Positions 39,006 through 51,458 of a stretch of DNA of 64,000 nt are shown in pieces. Origin of the DNA: Saltatorellus ferox (GTDB lineage: Bacteria > Planctomycetota > UBA1135 > GCA-002686595); contig CP036434.1 of assembly GCA_007751475.1 (NCBI GenBank), positions 1,550,001 through 1,614,000 on the forward strand. Direction: 5' to 3'. The notes under the pieces were generated by a model. It was not told the DNA's origin. It ran no database searches and saw only the letters and a list, made by a program, of their open reading frames with translations. The position numbers and the translations under genes are program-made. Position 1 is the first letter of the stretch. Every line of letters starts with the position of its first letter.

Positions 39006-40222
39006 CAGAGGAAGAAGTCGCCCGTCTCTTCCGCTTCCTCGACCTTCCCGTCCTCGCCTTCGACGAGGCCTTCGATCCACCAGTTCACGTCGTGGTAGAG
39101 GCAGGTCACATTGCGGCACTCGTGGCTGGCGTCGAAGCGATCGAGGAGAGCGGCCACGGACTGGCCGGTCTCGGCCGCGCGCGCCTCGCCGGCGTAGGCT
39201 TCCTTGGGACCGACGACCGCCTTGTCCACGCCGCGGTGGGCCGGGCAGTTGTAGACGCCGGTCGGCGTCAAGACCTGGCGCAGGGCCTGCATGTGACAGG
39301 TCTTCGGCTGGCGCGTCGACTCGCGCCAGGAGCCGTCTTCCAGCATGCGCAGGTTGGTGCTCTCGAAGACCTTGAACGTCCCGTCGCCGAGTTCCTTCGC
39401 GAGGTCGACCTGGCGGCGAATCTCGGCGACGACCTCGCGCTCGCGCGCCTCGGCCTTCGCGGGGTTCATCACCTCGGCGCCGTCCTCCTGGCGCTCGAGG
39501 ATCGGCTTGAACGCGATGTAGTCGAACTGCGCCGCCTTCGCGCGCTCGGCCGCCATCACGATCTCGTGGATGTTCTCGTTCAGCGCGTGCTCCTCCCGCG
39601 ACGCGCCGCTCCAGACGATGATGTAGCTGAAGCCGACCTGCGGCGCCGGGTTGATCGCCTTGAGCTTCGGCACCCATTCGCAGATCACGTCGAGCGTGAC
39701 CGCGCTGCTCGTCGGCTTGTGCATCTCCCGGAACAGCTCGTTCGAGCCCGAGTCCAGCGACATGCGGATCCAGTCCTTGTCGTCGAAATCGCCGATGACC
39801 TCGGCAAGGCGATCGCCGCGGCTACCGTTGGTGACGATCGAGACCTTGAGCCCGAGTTCCTTCAGGAACTTCGTGAAGCCGACGAAGCCGGGGTAGAGGG
39901 TGGGTTCGCCGCCGCCGATCAGGATCACCGACTTGAGGCCGCGCTCGCGCATCAGCGCAATGGACGTGCGCAGGTCTTCCTCGGCGAGCTTGTGCTTGGT
40001 GTTGAGGATGTCCCAGTCGATGCAGTGGGTGCACCGGTAGTTGCACGCGGTCGTCAGATCGAGGTTGATCGAAACGGGCGCGATCTCGGGCATCGCGGGC
40101 TCCTCCGCGCCGTGCTCACGTGCCGCGCGGACGGCCCGGCGCCAGTCGATGTACGCCTGGAGGGTCGGCGCCACGGAGGGCTGGCGGAGCTTGGCCGAGA
40201 AGTTGTGGATCGCGTGTTTCAT
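39005..40222 (-). CDS. radical SAM enzyme
   Basis: 405 residues. The iron-sulfur motif is CNYRCTHC (Cys60, Cys64, Cys67), followed by the GGGEPTLYPGF SAM-binding loop, VSIVTNGSRGD, and RMSLDSGSNELFREM. The C-terminal 100 residues have additional Cys: TCHMQALRQVLTP, YNCPAHRG and CRNVTCLY, the pattern of SPASM/twitch auxiliary clusters. Such enzymes often modify sugars, peptides or cofactors. Its place between a Gfo/Idh oxidoreductase and a heptosyltransferase-like gene, with a one-base overlap to the latter, suggests sugar-nucleotide modification. The substrate is not known. The start ATG has an MKHAIHNFS N-terminus without a signal. Confidence 0.88.
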   Translation of the reverse strand: MKHAIHNFSAKLRQPSVAPTLQAYIDWRRAVRAAREHGAEEPAMPEIAPVSINLDLTTACNYRCTHCIDWDILNTKHKLAEEDLRTSIALMRERGLKSVILIGGGEPTLYPGFVGFTKFLKELGLKVSIVTNGSRGDRLAEVIGDFDDKDWIRMSLDSGSNELFREMHKPTSSAVTLDVICEWVPKLKAINPAPQVGFSYIIVWSGASREEHALNENIHEIVMAAERAKAAQFDYIAFKPILERQEDGAEVMNPAKAEAREREVVAEIRRQVDLAKELGDGTFKVFESTNLRMLEDGSWRESTRQPKTCHMQALRQVLTPTGVYNCPAHRGVDKAVVGPKEAYAGEARAAETGQSVAALLDRFDASHECRNVTCLYHDVNWWIEGLVEGEDGKVEEAEETGDFFL

Positions 40223-40240
40223 GGGCGCGCAAGAGTGTAA

Positions 40241-41221
40241 TCAGGTGGAGGCCCCGAATGCGTCGGCGATCGACTTCAGCATCCCGACGCGGCGCGAAAG
40301 CGTGCGATCCGGCGTCATCCCCGCGTGAATCTCGGCGGTTGGAAGGCTGACGGATCGGATCCGGGAGACGAAGTCGGCCACGCGCAGCGTCAGTGGATCC
40401 GGCAGGTCGAAGACCGCAGACCCTCGGCGAAAGAACAGCGCGTAGTCCCGCGGCCGGATGCAGCGATCGACGCGCGTCCCGTCGACGGAGATCCACGCCG
40501 CGCGGGGTCCGGCATCCGGCGCGAGGGGCCGCCCATCCAGATGGATCTCGATCTCCAGCTCGGAGTTCGGGCCCGCCAGCGTCCCGCGGATCCAGAGGTC
40601 GTTTTCGGAATCGGCGTCGATTCTCAGCTCGCGGAAGCCCGTGAGGCTCGGGTCGAAGGCCTGGGCGACGCTGAGGGGGTGGGGGGCCGCGTCGCCGATC
40701 ATCTGCAGGCCATGGGAGGCGGGCTGCATGCCCATGCCGAGCGAACGCGCCCCTGCAACAGGACGGCCGAGCGCTTCCTCCAGGGTCGGCAGCGTCCAGG
40801 GCCACTGGGCGTTCACCTCGAGTGCCAGGCCGGCGGCGGCGAAGCGGTCCTCGAGCTGCGTGGCGCGCTCGACCCAGTCGATCTCCGGGTACCAGAGGAA
40901 GGGCTTCTCCGCGAGGACGTGGCACCCGTGGGCGAGCGCTGCCTCGACGAGGTCTCCGTGGGTCCCCGCCGGCGTCAGAACGCAGACGGCGTCGAGTTCG
41001 TGGCCGAAGAAGGCCTCGGTGTCCGCGGTGGCAGCCGGCGTTTCGGCGTCGCCTTCAATCATGTTCGCCGCGGCCGCGGCGGCCTCTTTGGCGGACTCCT
41101 GGGTGCGGCCGAGCACGGCCACGACCTTGGCTCCTGCCGCAACGAGGTCCCGCGCGAAGAAGGGGCCGAGCCCCTGACGCGCCCGTCGAGCTCCGATCAG
41201 GCCCACGCGAGGCGCTTTCAT
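40241..41221 (-). CDS. Gfo/Idh/MocA family oxidoreductase
   Basis: 326 residues. The N-terminal Rossmann region reads RVGLIGARRARQGLGPFFA, which departs from the classical GxGxxG; then VVAVLGRTQESAKEAA, AVCVLTPAGTHGDLVEAALAHGCHVLAEKPFLW with the conserved EKP, and a C-terminal beta domain that binds the substrate. Family members oxidise sugars or sugar nucleotides with NAD(P). The altered dinucleotide loop means cofactor binding is not guaranteed. Its start overlaps the stop of the NUDIX gene by 4 bp (ATGA) and the radical SAM gene follows after 18 bp. Confidence 0.85.
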   Translation of the reverse strand: MKAPRVGLIGARRARQGLGPFFARDLVAAGAKVVAVLGRTQESAKEAAAAAANMIEGDAETPAATADTEAFFGHELDAVCVLTPAGTHGDLVEAALAHGCHVLAEKPFLWYPEIDWVERATQLEDRFAAAGLALEVNAQWPWTLPTLEEALGRPVAGARSLGMGMQPASHGLQMIGDAAPHPLSVAQAFDPSLTGFRELRIDADSENDLWIRGTLAGPNSELEIEIHLDGRPLAPDAGPRAAWISVDGTRVDRCIRPRDYALFFRRGSAVFDLPDPLTLRVADFVSRIRSVSLPTAEIHAGMTPDRTLSRRVGMLKSIADAFGAST

Positions 41222-42018
41222 GCGGGCTCCGGTGCTTCCGGTGCTTCCGGTGCGTCCGGTGCGTCCGGGGCGCGCTGGAGCCCCAGCGGCTGGAACCGAG
41301 CCTGGAGTTCGGCGGGCAGGTTCCGGGTGAAGCAATCGAGCGCCGGGACGAAGCCGACGTGGTCCGCCAGCCGCAGCAGCGCGACCTCGGTCTTCATGTC
41401 CGGGATCCGCCCGTCCCGGCACATCTCGATGGCGTCACGGAGATCGAAGAGGTGCACGCGCGACCACTCCTCCATCACGCTGCCGTCGCCGGTGGGCTCG
41501 CCGCGCTCGTCGAGCGCCGCCTCGGCGGCGCAGAAGTAGATCTTCTCGTCGGTCGTCCCCGGGCTCGCGAACGTCTCGCCGCCCAGCGGAACGAGCGAGG
41601 CCTCCCGGACCCTGAGCCCGCCCTCCTCGTGGGCCTCGGCGGCGGCGCGGCGCTGGAGACCCTCGGCGCCCGGCGGGTCGCTGGCCTCGACCATGCCCGC
41701 GACGACTTCCAGGATCGAGCGGTACTCGCGCGGATCGGGGTGCACGAAGCTCTTCTCCCGGCGCAGATAGATCGGCGCCCGGGACGCCTCGCGGAGGAGC
41801 ACTCGCACGCGGCCCTCGAATCGTTCGTAGAGGACCGAAACGACCGCGTCGCTACCGGGTCGCTCCACCACGTCGCAGGGGTAGGGCTCGGAGTACGTCC
41901 CGTCGGAATACGCGTTCCGCAGCCGCAGCCGCCGGAGCGTGAGGAAGCCCTGATCGCAGCGCGCCTCCGCGGTTCGATCTTCGACAATCTCCATCGCCTT
42001 CAGGTCTCGATTCGACAT
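41218..42018 (-). CDS. NUDIX hydrolase
   Basis: 266 residues from ATG 42018 (GTG 42027 is possible). A NUDIX domain is visible: LEVVAGMVEASDPP then QRRAAAEAHEEGGL, the G-x5-E ... AExxEExG Nudix box with Ala for the usual Arg, then ETFASPGTTDEKIYFCAAE. These enzymes cut nucleoside diphosphates such as ADP-ribose, FAD or NDP-sugars. The C-terminus is a PDAPDAPEAPEAPEPA tail, encoded by 9-bp DNA repeats at about 41231-41270 (GGTGCTTCC/GGTGCGTCC). It is the first gene of the leftward NUDIX-Gfo/Idh-radical SAM-WaaF-RfaE2 set and could recycle nucleotide sugars or ADP. Confidence 0.85.
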   Translation of the reverse strand: MSNRDLKAMEIVEDRTAEARCDQGFLTLRRLRLRNAYSDGTYSEPYPCDVVERPGSDAVVSVLYERFEGRVRVLLREASRAPIYLRREKSFVHPDPREYRSILEVVAGMVEASDPPGAEGLQRRAAAEAHEEGGLRVREASLVPLGGETFASPGTTDEKIYFCAAEAALDERGEPTGDGSVMEEWSRVHLFDLRDAIEMCRDGRIPDMKTEVALLRLADHVGFVPALDCFTRNLPAELQARFQPLGLQRAPDAPDAPEAPEAPEPA

Positions 42019-42330
42019 GACAGGCACGTTACCCGCTCCGGCAGGGCGATTCGGCGGGACTTCGACGCAATTCGAACAGTGAAAATCGCCGCTTCGTGCC
42101 AGGCTTCAAGACGCCGGGGAACCTGCGAGCCGGTTCGATTCGTCCCATCCAGAGGCGTCCAGGGGCCGTTCGAGCCCGATCTCGGTTCCGCGTCGCGAAT
42201 CGGTAACGAAAGGCTCATGGGAATGTAACTCGATTCAACGTCAGCCACTGTGTATTCCGAATAGCCCAAAGCGGTACTGAGGAGTACCGAGCGAAGGGAT
42301 CGGTCGCGACCCACGAGATTCTCCGACACC
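42019..42330. other. 312-bp gene-free divergent region
   Basis: Between the leftward NUDIX gene and the rightward lipoprotein gene, so it must hold both promoters. Seen: a 7-bp hairpin CGGTACT/AGTACCG (42272-42289) just ahead of the lipoprotein gene. No tRNA or credible ORF. No -10/-35 pair convincing enough to name. Confidence 0.5.
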
Positions 42331-43194
42331 ATGAAGTCCACAGAGCGCCAGCACGAACCAGCCGCACGATTCGCACGGACCGGATGGGCCGCACGAATCG
42401 GAAGCGCCGGCGTGGTCGCGGCGCTCACGGGTGCTGCACTCTCTGGCCTCGGCGGATGCCAGGCCCCCTGTGGCGCGACGCCCTTCGCCTACGGAAGCGC
42501 GGCCGCCTGTGCGGAGCTCGCCGCGGAGCCGGATCGTCCGATCTCCCTCCAAGCGTCGCTGGACCCGCTGCGCGAGGCCTTCGATGCCCATGCCGATGTG
42601 CCGCGCCTCGTGGTGCTGATGCCCCACATGGGCTGCGAGCGCGGCGCCGAGATTCTGCGGCGCGAGGTACTGGGCGCGCATCCGGGCGAGGACCTCGCTC
42701 TCTTCGTGATCTGGCAGGACGAGGCTCGTACCGGCGGCGCCGACGCGGCCGCCCGCGCCTCGGGCTACCTCAAGGACCCCCGCGTGACCGCGTTCCACGA
42801 CTGCAGCGGAATCGCCGGTCGAGCCTTCGCCACCGGGAATCTGCCCGTCGCCGAGGCGCGGGAGGTCTTCCTGTTCTACCCGGCCGGGCTGACCTGGCCT
42901 TCGGAGGGTGGCAGGCCGATGAACGCACGTCCGGTCGCCGCGCAAAGGCCTCCCAAGACCGAGAACTGGGTCCACCAGCTGGGGCGCGTGGCCCCGGAGC
43001 GCTATTGCACGCCGGAAGAGCTGCCGCGGGCCATCCGGGAAACCGTGGCGCGTTTGCTAGAGGACGCCGAGGCTCGTCGCGAGGCGTTGCGCCAGGAGGC
43101 ACACGTGCAGACGGCCAATCAGGACGGATCGGCCGGCTTGCTGCAGACGGGCGCATGGGCGTCGGATCGCCGCGCGTCGACTCGCCGCCTGTAG
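42331..43194 (+). CDS. lipoprotein of unknown function
   Basis: 287 residues. A hydrophobic leader (IGSAGVVAALTGAALSGLGG) ends in the lipobox region LGGCQAP (Cys43), a long leader for a lipoprotein but with a good junction. The mature part has VPRLVVLMPHMGCERGAEILRREVL and EDLALFVIWQDEA, a Cys-containing beta-alpha unit reminiscent of thioredoxin folds, but only one Cys is in the place where CxxC would be. No family recognised. It has its own promoter region shared with the NUDIX set and is followed by a 164-bp gap and gcvP. Confidence 0.6.
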   Translation: MKSTERQHEPAARFARTGWAARIGSAGVVAALTGAALSGLGGCQAPCGATPFAYGSAAACAELAAEPDRPISLQASLDPLREAFDAHADVPRLVVLMPHMGCERGAEILRREVLGAHPGEDLALFVIWQDEARTGGADAAARASGYLKDPRVTAFHDCSGIAGRAFATGNLPVAEAREVFLFYPAGLTWPSEGGRPMNARPVAAQRPPKTENWVHQLGRVAPERYCTPEELPRAIRETVARLLEDAEARREALRQEAHVQTANQDGSAGLLQTGAWASDRRASTRRL

Positions 43195-43358
43195 TTCTGC
43201 CCTTTCTCGGTGGAAGGCGATTCGGGCCGGAATGCCGAGGGAAGAGGAGTCTCGCCTACTCCGACAGTAGACTATGAGCCCGTTGACGGGCCGGTCACAG
43301 GCGACCTCGGTCCGCACCTCCCTCAGGCGTTTAGCCGCCGGCTCCCCGGCTCAGTGCG

Positions 43359-46274
<2,916 letters not shown>

Positions 46275-46282
46275 AGCGAAGC

Positions 46283-46338
46283 CGGGGCCGAAGCGTCGCT
46301 TCCTGGCGGTACCGCCAGGAAGTGACGCTTCGGCCCCG
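46283..46338. terminator. 28-bp hairpin between convergent gcvP and peroxidase
   Basis: Bases 46283-46310 pair with 46311-46338 with one G-T; the centre is GGCGGTACCGCC, so the real loop is about 4 nt. It begins 8 bp after the gcvP stop and ends 7 bp before the end of the opposite gene. Most likely a shared terminator. Confidence 0.75.
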
Positions 46339-46345
46339 CTGATCC

Positions 46346-48022
46346 TCAGAACATGACAGCGAGCGCTGCCTCTGACGCGGCCAGCCTTCCCTGGCTCGTC
46401 GGGTCGTAGATGAGCCACTGGAAGTAGAGGCGGGTTCCGGCCGTTGCGCCGGACACGCTGCCCAGATCGTAGCGCAGTGACGCGTGGCCGTTGCCCGGCC
46501 CCGAGCCCTCAAGGATCGTCCTGTGGAGCCGCGAGCCCGCGCCGTAGGGGACGTAGAGGGTGCTTCCCTGGAAAGCGGCGCCCGCCGGATAGAAGGCCGT
46601 GGCCGACAGAAGGCCCGCCGGTGCGCCGCCTCGCCCGTGCTCGACGGCGATCGTGATCTCGTAGGCGCGGCGCGCGCCCTCCAAGAGGCTCATCCGAGGA
46701 ACGAATCCGCCGCTGCCTGCGGTTCCTTCCCCGAAGGTAAGCGGCGCGCGCGAAGACTCCGAGAAGAGCCGCGGGCGATCGAAGGGAACCTGTTCCAGCG
46801 CGAGCCTGGGGTCGGTCAAGGGCCGCTTCAGGAAGGCAACGAGCGCCGCCTTCTCGGCAGAACTCAACCCCAGCGGGACCATCTGAGGCGCGAGGTTGGG
46901 GGCAGTGTGCAGCCCGCCGATGTCGTAGAACTCCACGACGTCCTCCAGCGTCGCCGCGCTCCCGTCGTGGAAGTACGGCGCCGTGAGCTCGACGGCGCGC
47001 AGTCCCGGCGTCTTCCACTTTCCGCGATCGCCCAGGTCATGGGACGCCTGCTCTCGGCCCGTGTCGTCGCCGACGGGATCGACGCCGATGTTGTGGAACG
47101 CGAAGTCCGTGAGGAGCGGGCCGCCGTGGCACTCCGAGCAGCGTGCGGCTCCGTGGAAGAGGTCGTGTCCCGCGCGCTCCTGGGCCGTCAAGGCCGAGCT
47201 GTCTCCCGCGAGAAAGCGATCGAAGGGCACGTCCGTGACGACCAGCGTGCGCATGTAGCTGGCGAGGGCCTGGGCGATCCGAACACCCGTGATGTCCTCA
47301 TCGCCGAACGCGCGCTCGAAGAGGTGGGGGTAGCGCTGCGCGTTGATGAACTGAGCCATAGCCTGGGGGATCGCTTCGGCGTCCGCCAGCGGGATCATCA
47401 CGTGCATCTCCTGGGCGAGTTCCGCGGCGGTCCGTCCGACGGTGCTCATCTCCTTGTCGCTGAGGAGCGGTCCGAGGGCCTGGTTTTCCAGCGCGGCACC
47501 CGTGGCCGAGATGACCGCGCCGGTGTCCGGGTCGACGAAGGTGTCGTTGGCCCTGCCGTCGAGGAAGAGGTGCGGCGCGTACGCCACGTTCAGGACGCTG
47601 GGCGTGCTCCGGCGCGTCGCCTGGGGCCCCATGCCGAAGATCACGTGGGACTCGTAGAGGTGATCGCCGAGGACGCGCGGAAGGCTCGGTGAGCCGAAGA
47701 CGTCGTCCGGCGTACCGAGCGTCCTGTCGGCGCCAGGGTAGAGCGGAGGCCCGGAGCGCACGCGGGGGTCGGCGAAGCCGGCCGCGGGCTGGTGGCAGGT
47801 GCCGCAGGCGACGGTCTTCGTAGCCGAAAGCTGCTCGTCCCAGAAGAGGATCTTGCCGAGCAGGGCCTTCTCGGCCGTGAGCGGGTTCTCCGGCGGCGCG
47901 ACGGGGGGGCCGAGGTGGGCAAACTGATCCAGCTGAGCGAGAGCCGGGGTTGCGAGGGCCTGGAGGGCCAGGAGCGCAGGAAGGGCGAGGGAGGCGGGCC
48001 GGATCGATGGGATGAAGCGCAT
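46346..48022 (-). CDS. di-heme cytochrome c peroxidase/MauG-like protein with extra C-terminal domain
   Basis: 558 residues. A signal peptide (SLALPALLALQALATPALA) leads to the periplasm. The two heme c sites are CGTCH (in KTVACGTCHQPAAGF) and CSECH (in GAARCSECHGGP). KILFWDEQLSATK, SVLNVAYAPHLFLDGRA, KWKTPGLRAVELTAPYFHDGS and the following FYDIGG match the CCP/MauG family, which reduces peroxide or oxidises protein-bound cofactors. Typical members end near residue 400; here about 150 extra residues follow, ending in GTRLYFQWLIYDPTSQGRL ... ALAVMF, a tail like that of the lectin-like protein. It converges on gcvP. Confidence 0.9.
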   Translation of the reverse strand: MRFIPSIRPASLALPALLALQALATPALAQLDQFAHLGPPVAPPENPLTAEKALLGKILFWDEQLSATKTVACGTCHQPAAGFADPRVRSGPPLYPGADRTLGTPDDVFGSPSLPRVLGDHLYESHVIFGMGPQATRRSTPSVLNVAYAPHLFLDGRANDTFVDPDTGAVISATGAALENQALGPLLSDKEMSTVGRTAAELAQEMHVMIPLADAEAIPQAMAQFINAQRYPHLFERAFGDEDITGVRIAQALASYMRTLVVTDVPFDRFLAGDSSALTAQERAGHDLFHGAARCSECHGGPLLTDFAFHNIGVDPVGDDTGREQASHDLGDRGKWKTPGLRAVELTAPYFHDGSAATLEDVVEFYDIGGLHTAPNLAPQMVPLGLSSAEKAALVAFLKRPLTDPRLALEQVPFDRPRLFSESSRAPLTFGEGTAGSGGFVPRMSLLEGARRAYEITIAVEHGRGGAPAGLLSATAFYPAGAAFQGSTLYVPYGAGSRLHRTILEGSGPGNGHASLRYDLGSVSGATAGTRLYFQWLIYDPTSQGRLAASEAALAVMF

Positions 48023-48252
48023 GGCGGGAAGGGCAGGGGTCGCGGGTGACTCCCCCCTGACTCCGCGCCCCGGATCCCGTCACGCGCTTTTCCCGATCGC
48101 CTCTTACACCGCGCTCGCGGGCTGCTGCACGCCCGACGTGAACTCGCCCGGAGGTACGGAACCGGGCGGTACCGCCAGAGCCGCGGTCGGCCTCGTTTCA
48201 CCGCCCGCTGCTACGCTCTCGTACGTAGATCGGCATCGATCAGTGCGGAGGC

Positions 48253-48272
48253 GCGTGAACCATGGTTCGCGC
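48253..48272 (+). promoter_or_regulatory. 20-bp dyad upstream of the ABC/adaptor operon
   Basis: GCGTGAACCATGGTTCGCGC is palindromic apart from one T-G pair; its core GAACCATGGTTC (48257-48268) is perfect. It is about 40 bp before the GTG start of the ABC ATPase gene, the position of an operator or promoter. The regulator is unknown. Further upstream, GGCGGTACCGCCAG (48166-48179 approx.) repeats the centre of the gcvP hairpin. Confidence 0.45.
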
Positions 48273-48311
48273 ACACTTCTCAGGGTATGACGGCTCACCG
48301 ACTATCTCGCG

Positions 48312-49070
48312 GTGACCGTACCTATCGAGCAGGCGCCGTCGAGTTCGTCGCCCAGCGGGGCGCCGGGCTCAGTCGTGCTGAGTGCTCACGGTTTGACCAA
48401 GTCCTATATCATGGGGGAGGTGACCGTCCATGCGCTGCGGGGCGTGGACCTCGAGCTTCACGCCGGCGAGTTCGTGGTGGTGCTCGGGCCTTCAGGAAGC
48501 GGAAAATCGACGCTCCTCAACATTCTCGGCGGCCTCGACGCACCGACTTCGGGTGAAGTTCGGTACGACGGCGGAACGATCTCCGCTGCGGTGGAGCGGG
48601 AGCTCACCGCGTATCGCCGCAAGCGCGTCGGATTCGTGTTCCAGTTCTACAACCTGATCCCGAGCCTGACCGCCCTCGAGAACGTCGCGCTCGTGACGGA
48701 GATCGCCGACGATCCCATGGATCCGCTGGACGCGCTCCGTCTCGTCGGACTCGAGGCGCGCAATGACCACTTCCCGGCCCAGCTCTCGGGCGGCGAGCAG
48801 CAGCGCGTCGCGATCGCGCGCGCTATCTCGAAGCGGCCTGCTCTTCTGCTCTGCGACGAGCCGACCGGCGCGCTCGATATTGCCACGGGCGTGCTCGTCC
48901 TGGAGGCGCTTCAGAGAACGAATCGAGAGACAGGCACGTTGACGATGGTCATCACGCACAACCAGGCGATCGCGGACATGGCCCACCGGGTCCTTTCCAT
49001 CGCCGACGGGCGAATTGTCGGCGACCGACGCAACGAGACGCTCCGGGAGCCCCGGGAGTTGACCTGGTGA
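48312..49070 (+). CDS. ABC transporter ATPase (LolD/MacB type)
   Basis: 252 residues from GTG 48312. Motifs: [21 protein letters not shown] (Walker A), [20 protein letters not shown] (Q-loop), [15 protein letters not shown] (signature), [12 protein letters not shown] (Walker B) and VITHNQ (switch His). This spelling is that of LolD/FtsE/MacB-type ATPases that drive FtsX-fold permeases, not importers. The N-terminal 20 residues are a Ser/Pro tail. Its stop overlaps the permease start (GTGA). With the permease and adaptor it forms a three-gene set comparable to MacAB, moving a substrate out of the inner membrane or across the periplasm. Confidence 0.93.
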   Translation: MTVPIEQAPSSSSPSGAPGSVVLSAHGLTKSYIMGEVTVHALRGVDLELHAGEFVVVLGPSGSGKSTLLNILGGLDAPTSGEVRYDGGTISAAVERELTAYRRKRVGFVFQFYNLIPSLTALENVALVTEIADDPMDPLDALRLVGLEARNDHFPAQLSGGEQQRVAIARAISKRPALLLCDEPTGALDIATGVLVLEALQRTNRETGTLTMVITHNQAIADMAHRVLSIADGRIVGDRRNETLREPRELTW

Positions 49071-51451
49071 GCCCGAAGCCACTTCGCCCGAAAGCCCTCC
49101 AGCGCAAGCTCCTCCGCGATCTCTGGGGCCTTCGGGGTCAGCTACTGGCGATCGCGCTGGTCGTGGCGAGCGGTGTGGCGACGTTCCTCACCATGCGTGG
49201 CTCGCTGGACTCGCTGTCCCTGGCGATGGAGACCTTCTACGAAGAGCAGCGCTTCGCCGACGTGTTCTGCCAGCTGGAGAGGGCGCCGAAGCGAGCCGCC
49301 GAGGAACTGGCTCGCATCCCCGGAGTGCAGCATCTCGAGACGCGCGTCGTGGCCGCCATCACCCTCGAAGTCCCCGGTTCCAGCGCGGCGATCAGCGGCC
49401 GGCTCGTCTCGCTGCCCGAGTCGTCGAGCGGCCTTCTCAACGTTCCCTACGTTCTCCGTGGCCGGCTGCCCGAGCCTGGGCGCACGGACGAGGTGACCGT
49501 CCACGATGCGTTTGCCCGGGCCCACGGGCTCCAGCCAGGCGACTCGCTCACCGTGATCGTCAACGAGCGCAGGGTGGGCTTCCGGATCGTCGGGACGGCA
49601 ATGTCCCCCGAGTACGTGGTCACGGTCGCGCCGGGCGCGGTGGTTCCCGACGACAAGCTGTTCGGGATTCTGTGGGCCCGCGAGGCCGTGGTGGCTTCTT
49701 CCTTCAACATGGAGGGTGCTTTCAACGACGTCTCCATGAGCGTCCAAGGCAGCGACTCGATCGAGGGGGTACTCGCCGCGGTCGATCGGGTGCTCGATCG
49801 GTACGGAAGCCTCGGTGCCATCCAGCGCTCGGAACAGGTGTCGCACTGGGTCCTTCTGAACGAGCTTGACGGGCTGCGGTCCATGGCGGCCGTCCTTCCC
49901 AGCACGTTCATGGCGGTGGCCCTTTTTCTCTTCGCGGTCGTGATCGGTCGGATGATTCGAGGGGCGCGCGCCGAGGTGGCGGTCCTCAAGGCATTTGGGT
50001 ACTCGGATGTGAGCGTCGGGTTGCACTACGGAAGCCTGGTGCTGACCGTGGCCTTGCTCGCGACCTTCGGTGGCGTGGTGGCCGGCGGCTGGATGGAGTC
50101 GTCCATGGTGGGGCTCTACGCTCGGAACTTCAGGTTTCCGGACCTCCACGCCGTTCTACGGCCGGCGCTCGTGCTGCAGGCGGTGTGCATCGCACTCAGC
50201 GCCGGCTTGCTCGGCGCCGCGCGAGCCCTCATGGGTGTGATGGCGTTGCCCCCCGCCGAGGCCATGCATGAGCCCGCCCCGCTCGCCTACCGACCGACGT
50301 TCCTGGAGAGGATCGGCCTGGCCCGCAGGCTCCCGATCACCTGGCGGATCATTCTTCGGAACGTGGAACGTCAGCCCGGGCGTTCGTTTCTCGGCGTCCT
50401 CGGGGCCGCCAGCGGCGGAGCCCTCCTGCTCTCAGGACTCGCCTTGCAGGACTCCATCGGGACCGTGCTTTCGCTCCAGTTCGACGTGCTCCAGCACGAG
50501 GATGTCAGCGTCACGCTGGGCGGTCCGAGGGGAATCAACGCAGTCGAGGAGCTCAGGCGACTGCCCGGGGTCCGCAACGTCGAAGGCTACCGCATGGTCC
50601 CGGCGAGGATTCGCTCGGGCGTTCGCTCACGCCGCGTGTTGATCGAAGGCCTGCCCACCCGCTCGACGCTCCGGCCCCTCGTAGACGATCATGGGCGCGC
50701 CCTGCCCTTCGAGCGGGAGGGCCTCGCCATCACGGAAACGCTGGCGACAGCGCTTGGCGTGGCGCCGGGGGATTCGGTTCAGATCGAACTGCTCGACGGC
50801 CGCCGCGGCACCCGGCGCGAGGTCATCGGTCAGGTGTTCCCCTCGTTCGTCGGGCTCGGCGCGCGGATGCCGCTGGAGAGCTTGACGAAGTGGACGGGCG
50901 ACGCGCCGTCCATCAACGGAGCCCACCTGGTGGTGGACGAGGACCAGCGGCTGCAGCTGATGCGAACGTTGATCCAGCTGCCTCTTGTGGCCGGCGTCGG
51001 ATCGAAGGTCGACGCCATGCGGCAGTTCAACGAGATGAGCGCGGAGAACATGCGCTTCATGGCCTTCTTTCTGGTGATGTTCGCCTCCATCCTCACGGGC
51101 GGCGTGGTCTACAACAACGCCCGCATCGCGCTGGCCGAGCGGGGCCGCGAGTGGGCCTCGATGCGCGTGCTGGGCTACGAGCGCTCGGAGATCTCCGTGA
51201 TCCTGCTCGGAGAGCTCTGGCTGCTCACGCTCGTTTCTCTGCCGATCAGCATGGGGCTCGGCTACCTCCTCGCCTGGGGGACCCTGGCGAGCGTGGGCAG
51301 TGAGATGTACAGCCTGCCCCTCGTGCTCCATCCCAGCTCCTACGCCATGTCGATCCTCGTGGTCGTCGCCGCTTCCGTCGCCGCCGGCCTTCTTGTCCGA
51401 CGGCGCCTCGACACTCTTCACCTGATCGAGGTCCTGAAGACACGCGCTTGA
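49067..51451 (+). CDS. FtsX-type ABC permease (large, two-unit)
   Basis: 794 residues from GTG 49067. One N-terminal membrane helix ([18 protein letters not shown]), a large periplasmic domain, three helices ([56 protein letters not shown]), then a second repeat: [19 protein letters not shown], another periplasmic domain, and three final helices ([52 protein letters not shown]). This two-unit layout (like the long YbbP/LolC-fused types) differs from four-helix MacB. The final helix pairs carry [20 protein letters not shown], the FtsX cytosolic loop. It works with the preceding ATPase. Confidence 0.9.
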   Translation: MSPKPLRPKALQRKLLRDLWGLRGQLLAIALVVASGVATFLTMRGSLDSLSLAMETFYEEQRFADVFCQLERAPKRAAEELARIPGVQHLETRVVAAITLEVPGSSAAISGRLVSLPESSSGLLNVPYVLRGRLPEPGRTDEVTVHDAFARAHGLQPGDSLTVIVNERRVGFRIVGTAMSPEYVVTVAPGAVVPDDKLFGILWAREAVVASSFNMEGAFNDVSMSVQGSDSIEGVLAAVDRVLDRYGSLGAIQRSEQVSHWVLLNELDGLRSMAAVLPSTFMAVALFLFAVVIGRMIRGARAEVAVLKAFGYSDVSVGLHYGSLVLTVALLATFGGVVAGGWMESSMVGLYARNFRFPDLHAVLRPALVLQAVCIALSAGLLGAARALMGVMALPPAEAMHEPAPLAYRPTFLERIGLARRLPITWRIILRNVERQPGRSFLGVLGAASGGALLLSGLALQDSIGTVLSLQFDVLQHEDVSVTLGGPRGINAVEELRRLPGVRNVEGYRMVPARIRSGVRSRRVLIEGLPTRSTLRPLVDDHGRALPFEREGLAITETLATALGVAPGDSVQIELLDGRRGTRREVIGQVFPSFVGLGARMPLESLTKWTGDAPSINGAHLVVDEDQRLQLMRTLIQLPLVAGVGSKVDAMRQFNEMSAENMRFMAFFLVMFASILTGGVVYNNARIALAERGREWASMRVLGYERSEISVILLGELWLLTLVSLPISMGLGYLLAWGTLASVGSEMYSLPLVLHPSSYAMSILVVVAASVAAGLLVRRRLDTLHLIEVLKTRA

Positions 51452-51458
51452 AGGCGCC

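Noticed and set aside
41218..42018. NrtR, the Nudix-type NAD repressor, as regulator of nadE/nadC
   Set aside because: The protein has a NUDIX domain but no C-terminal winged helix; its tail is a Pro/Ala repeat.
43195..43358. possible glycine riboswitch ahead of gcvP
   Set aside because: None of the conserved aptamer pieces was found in the 164-bp leader.
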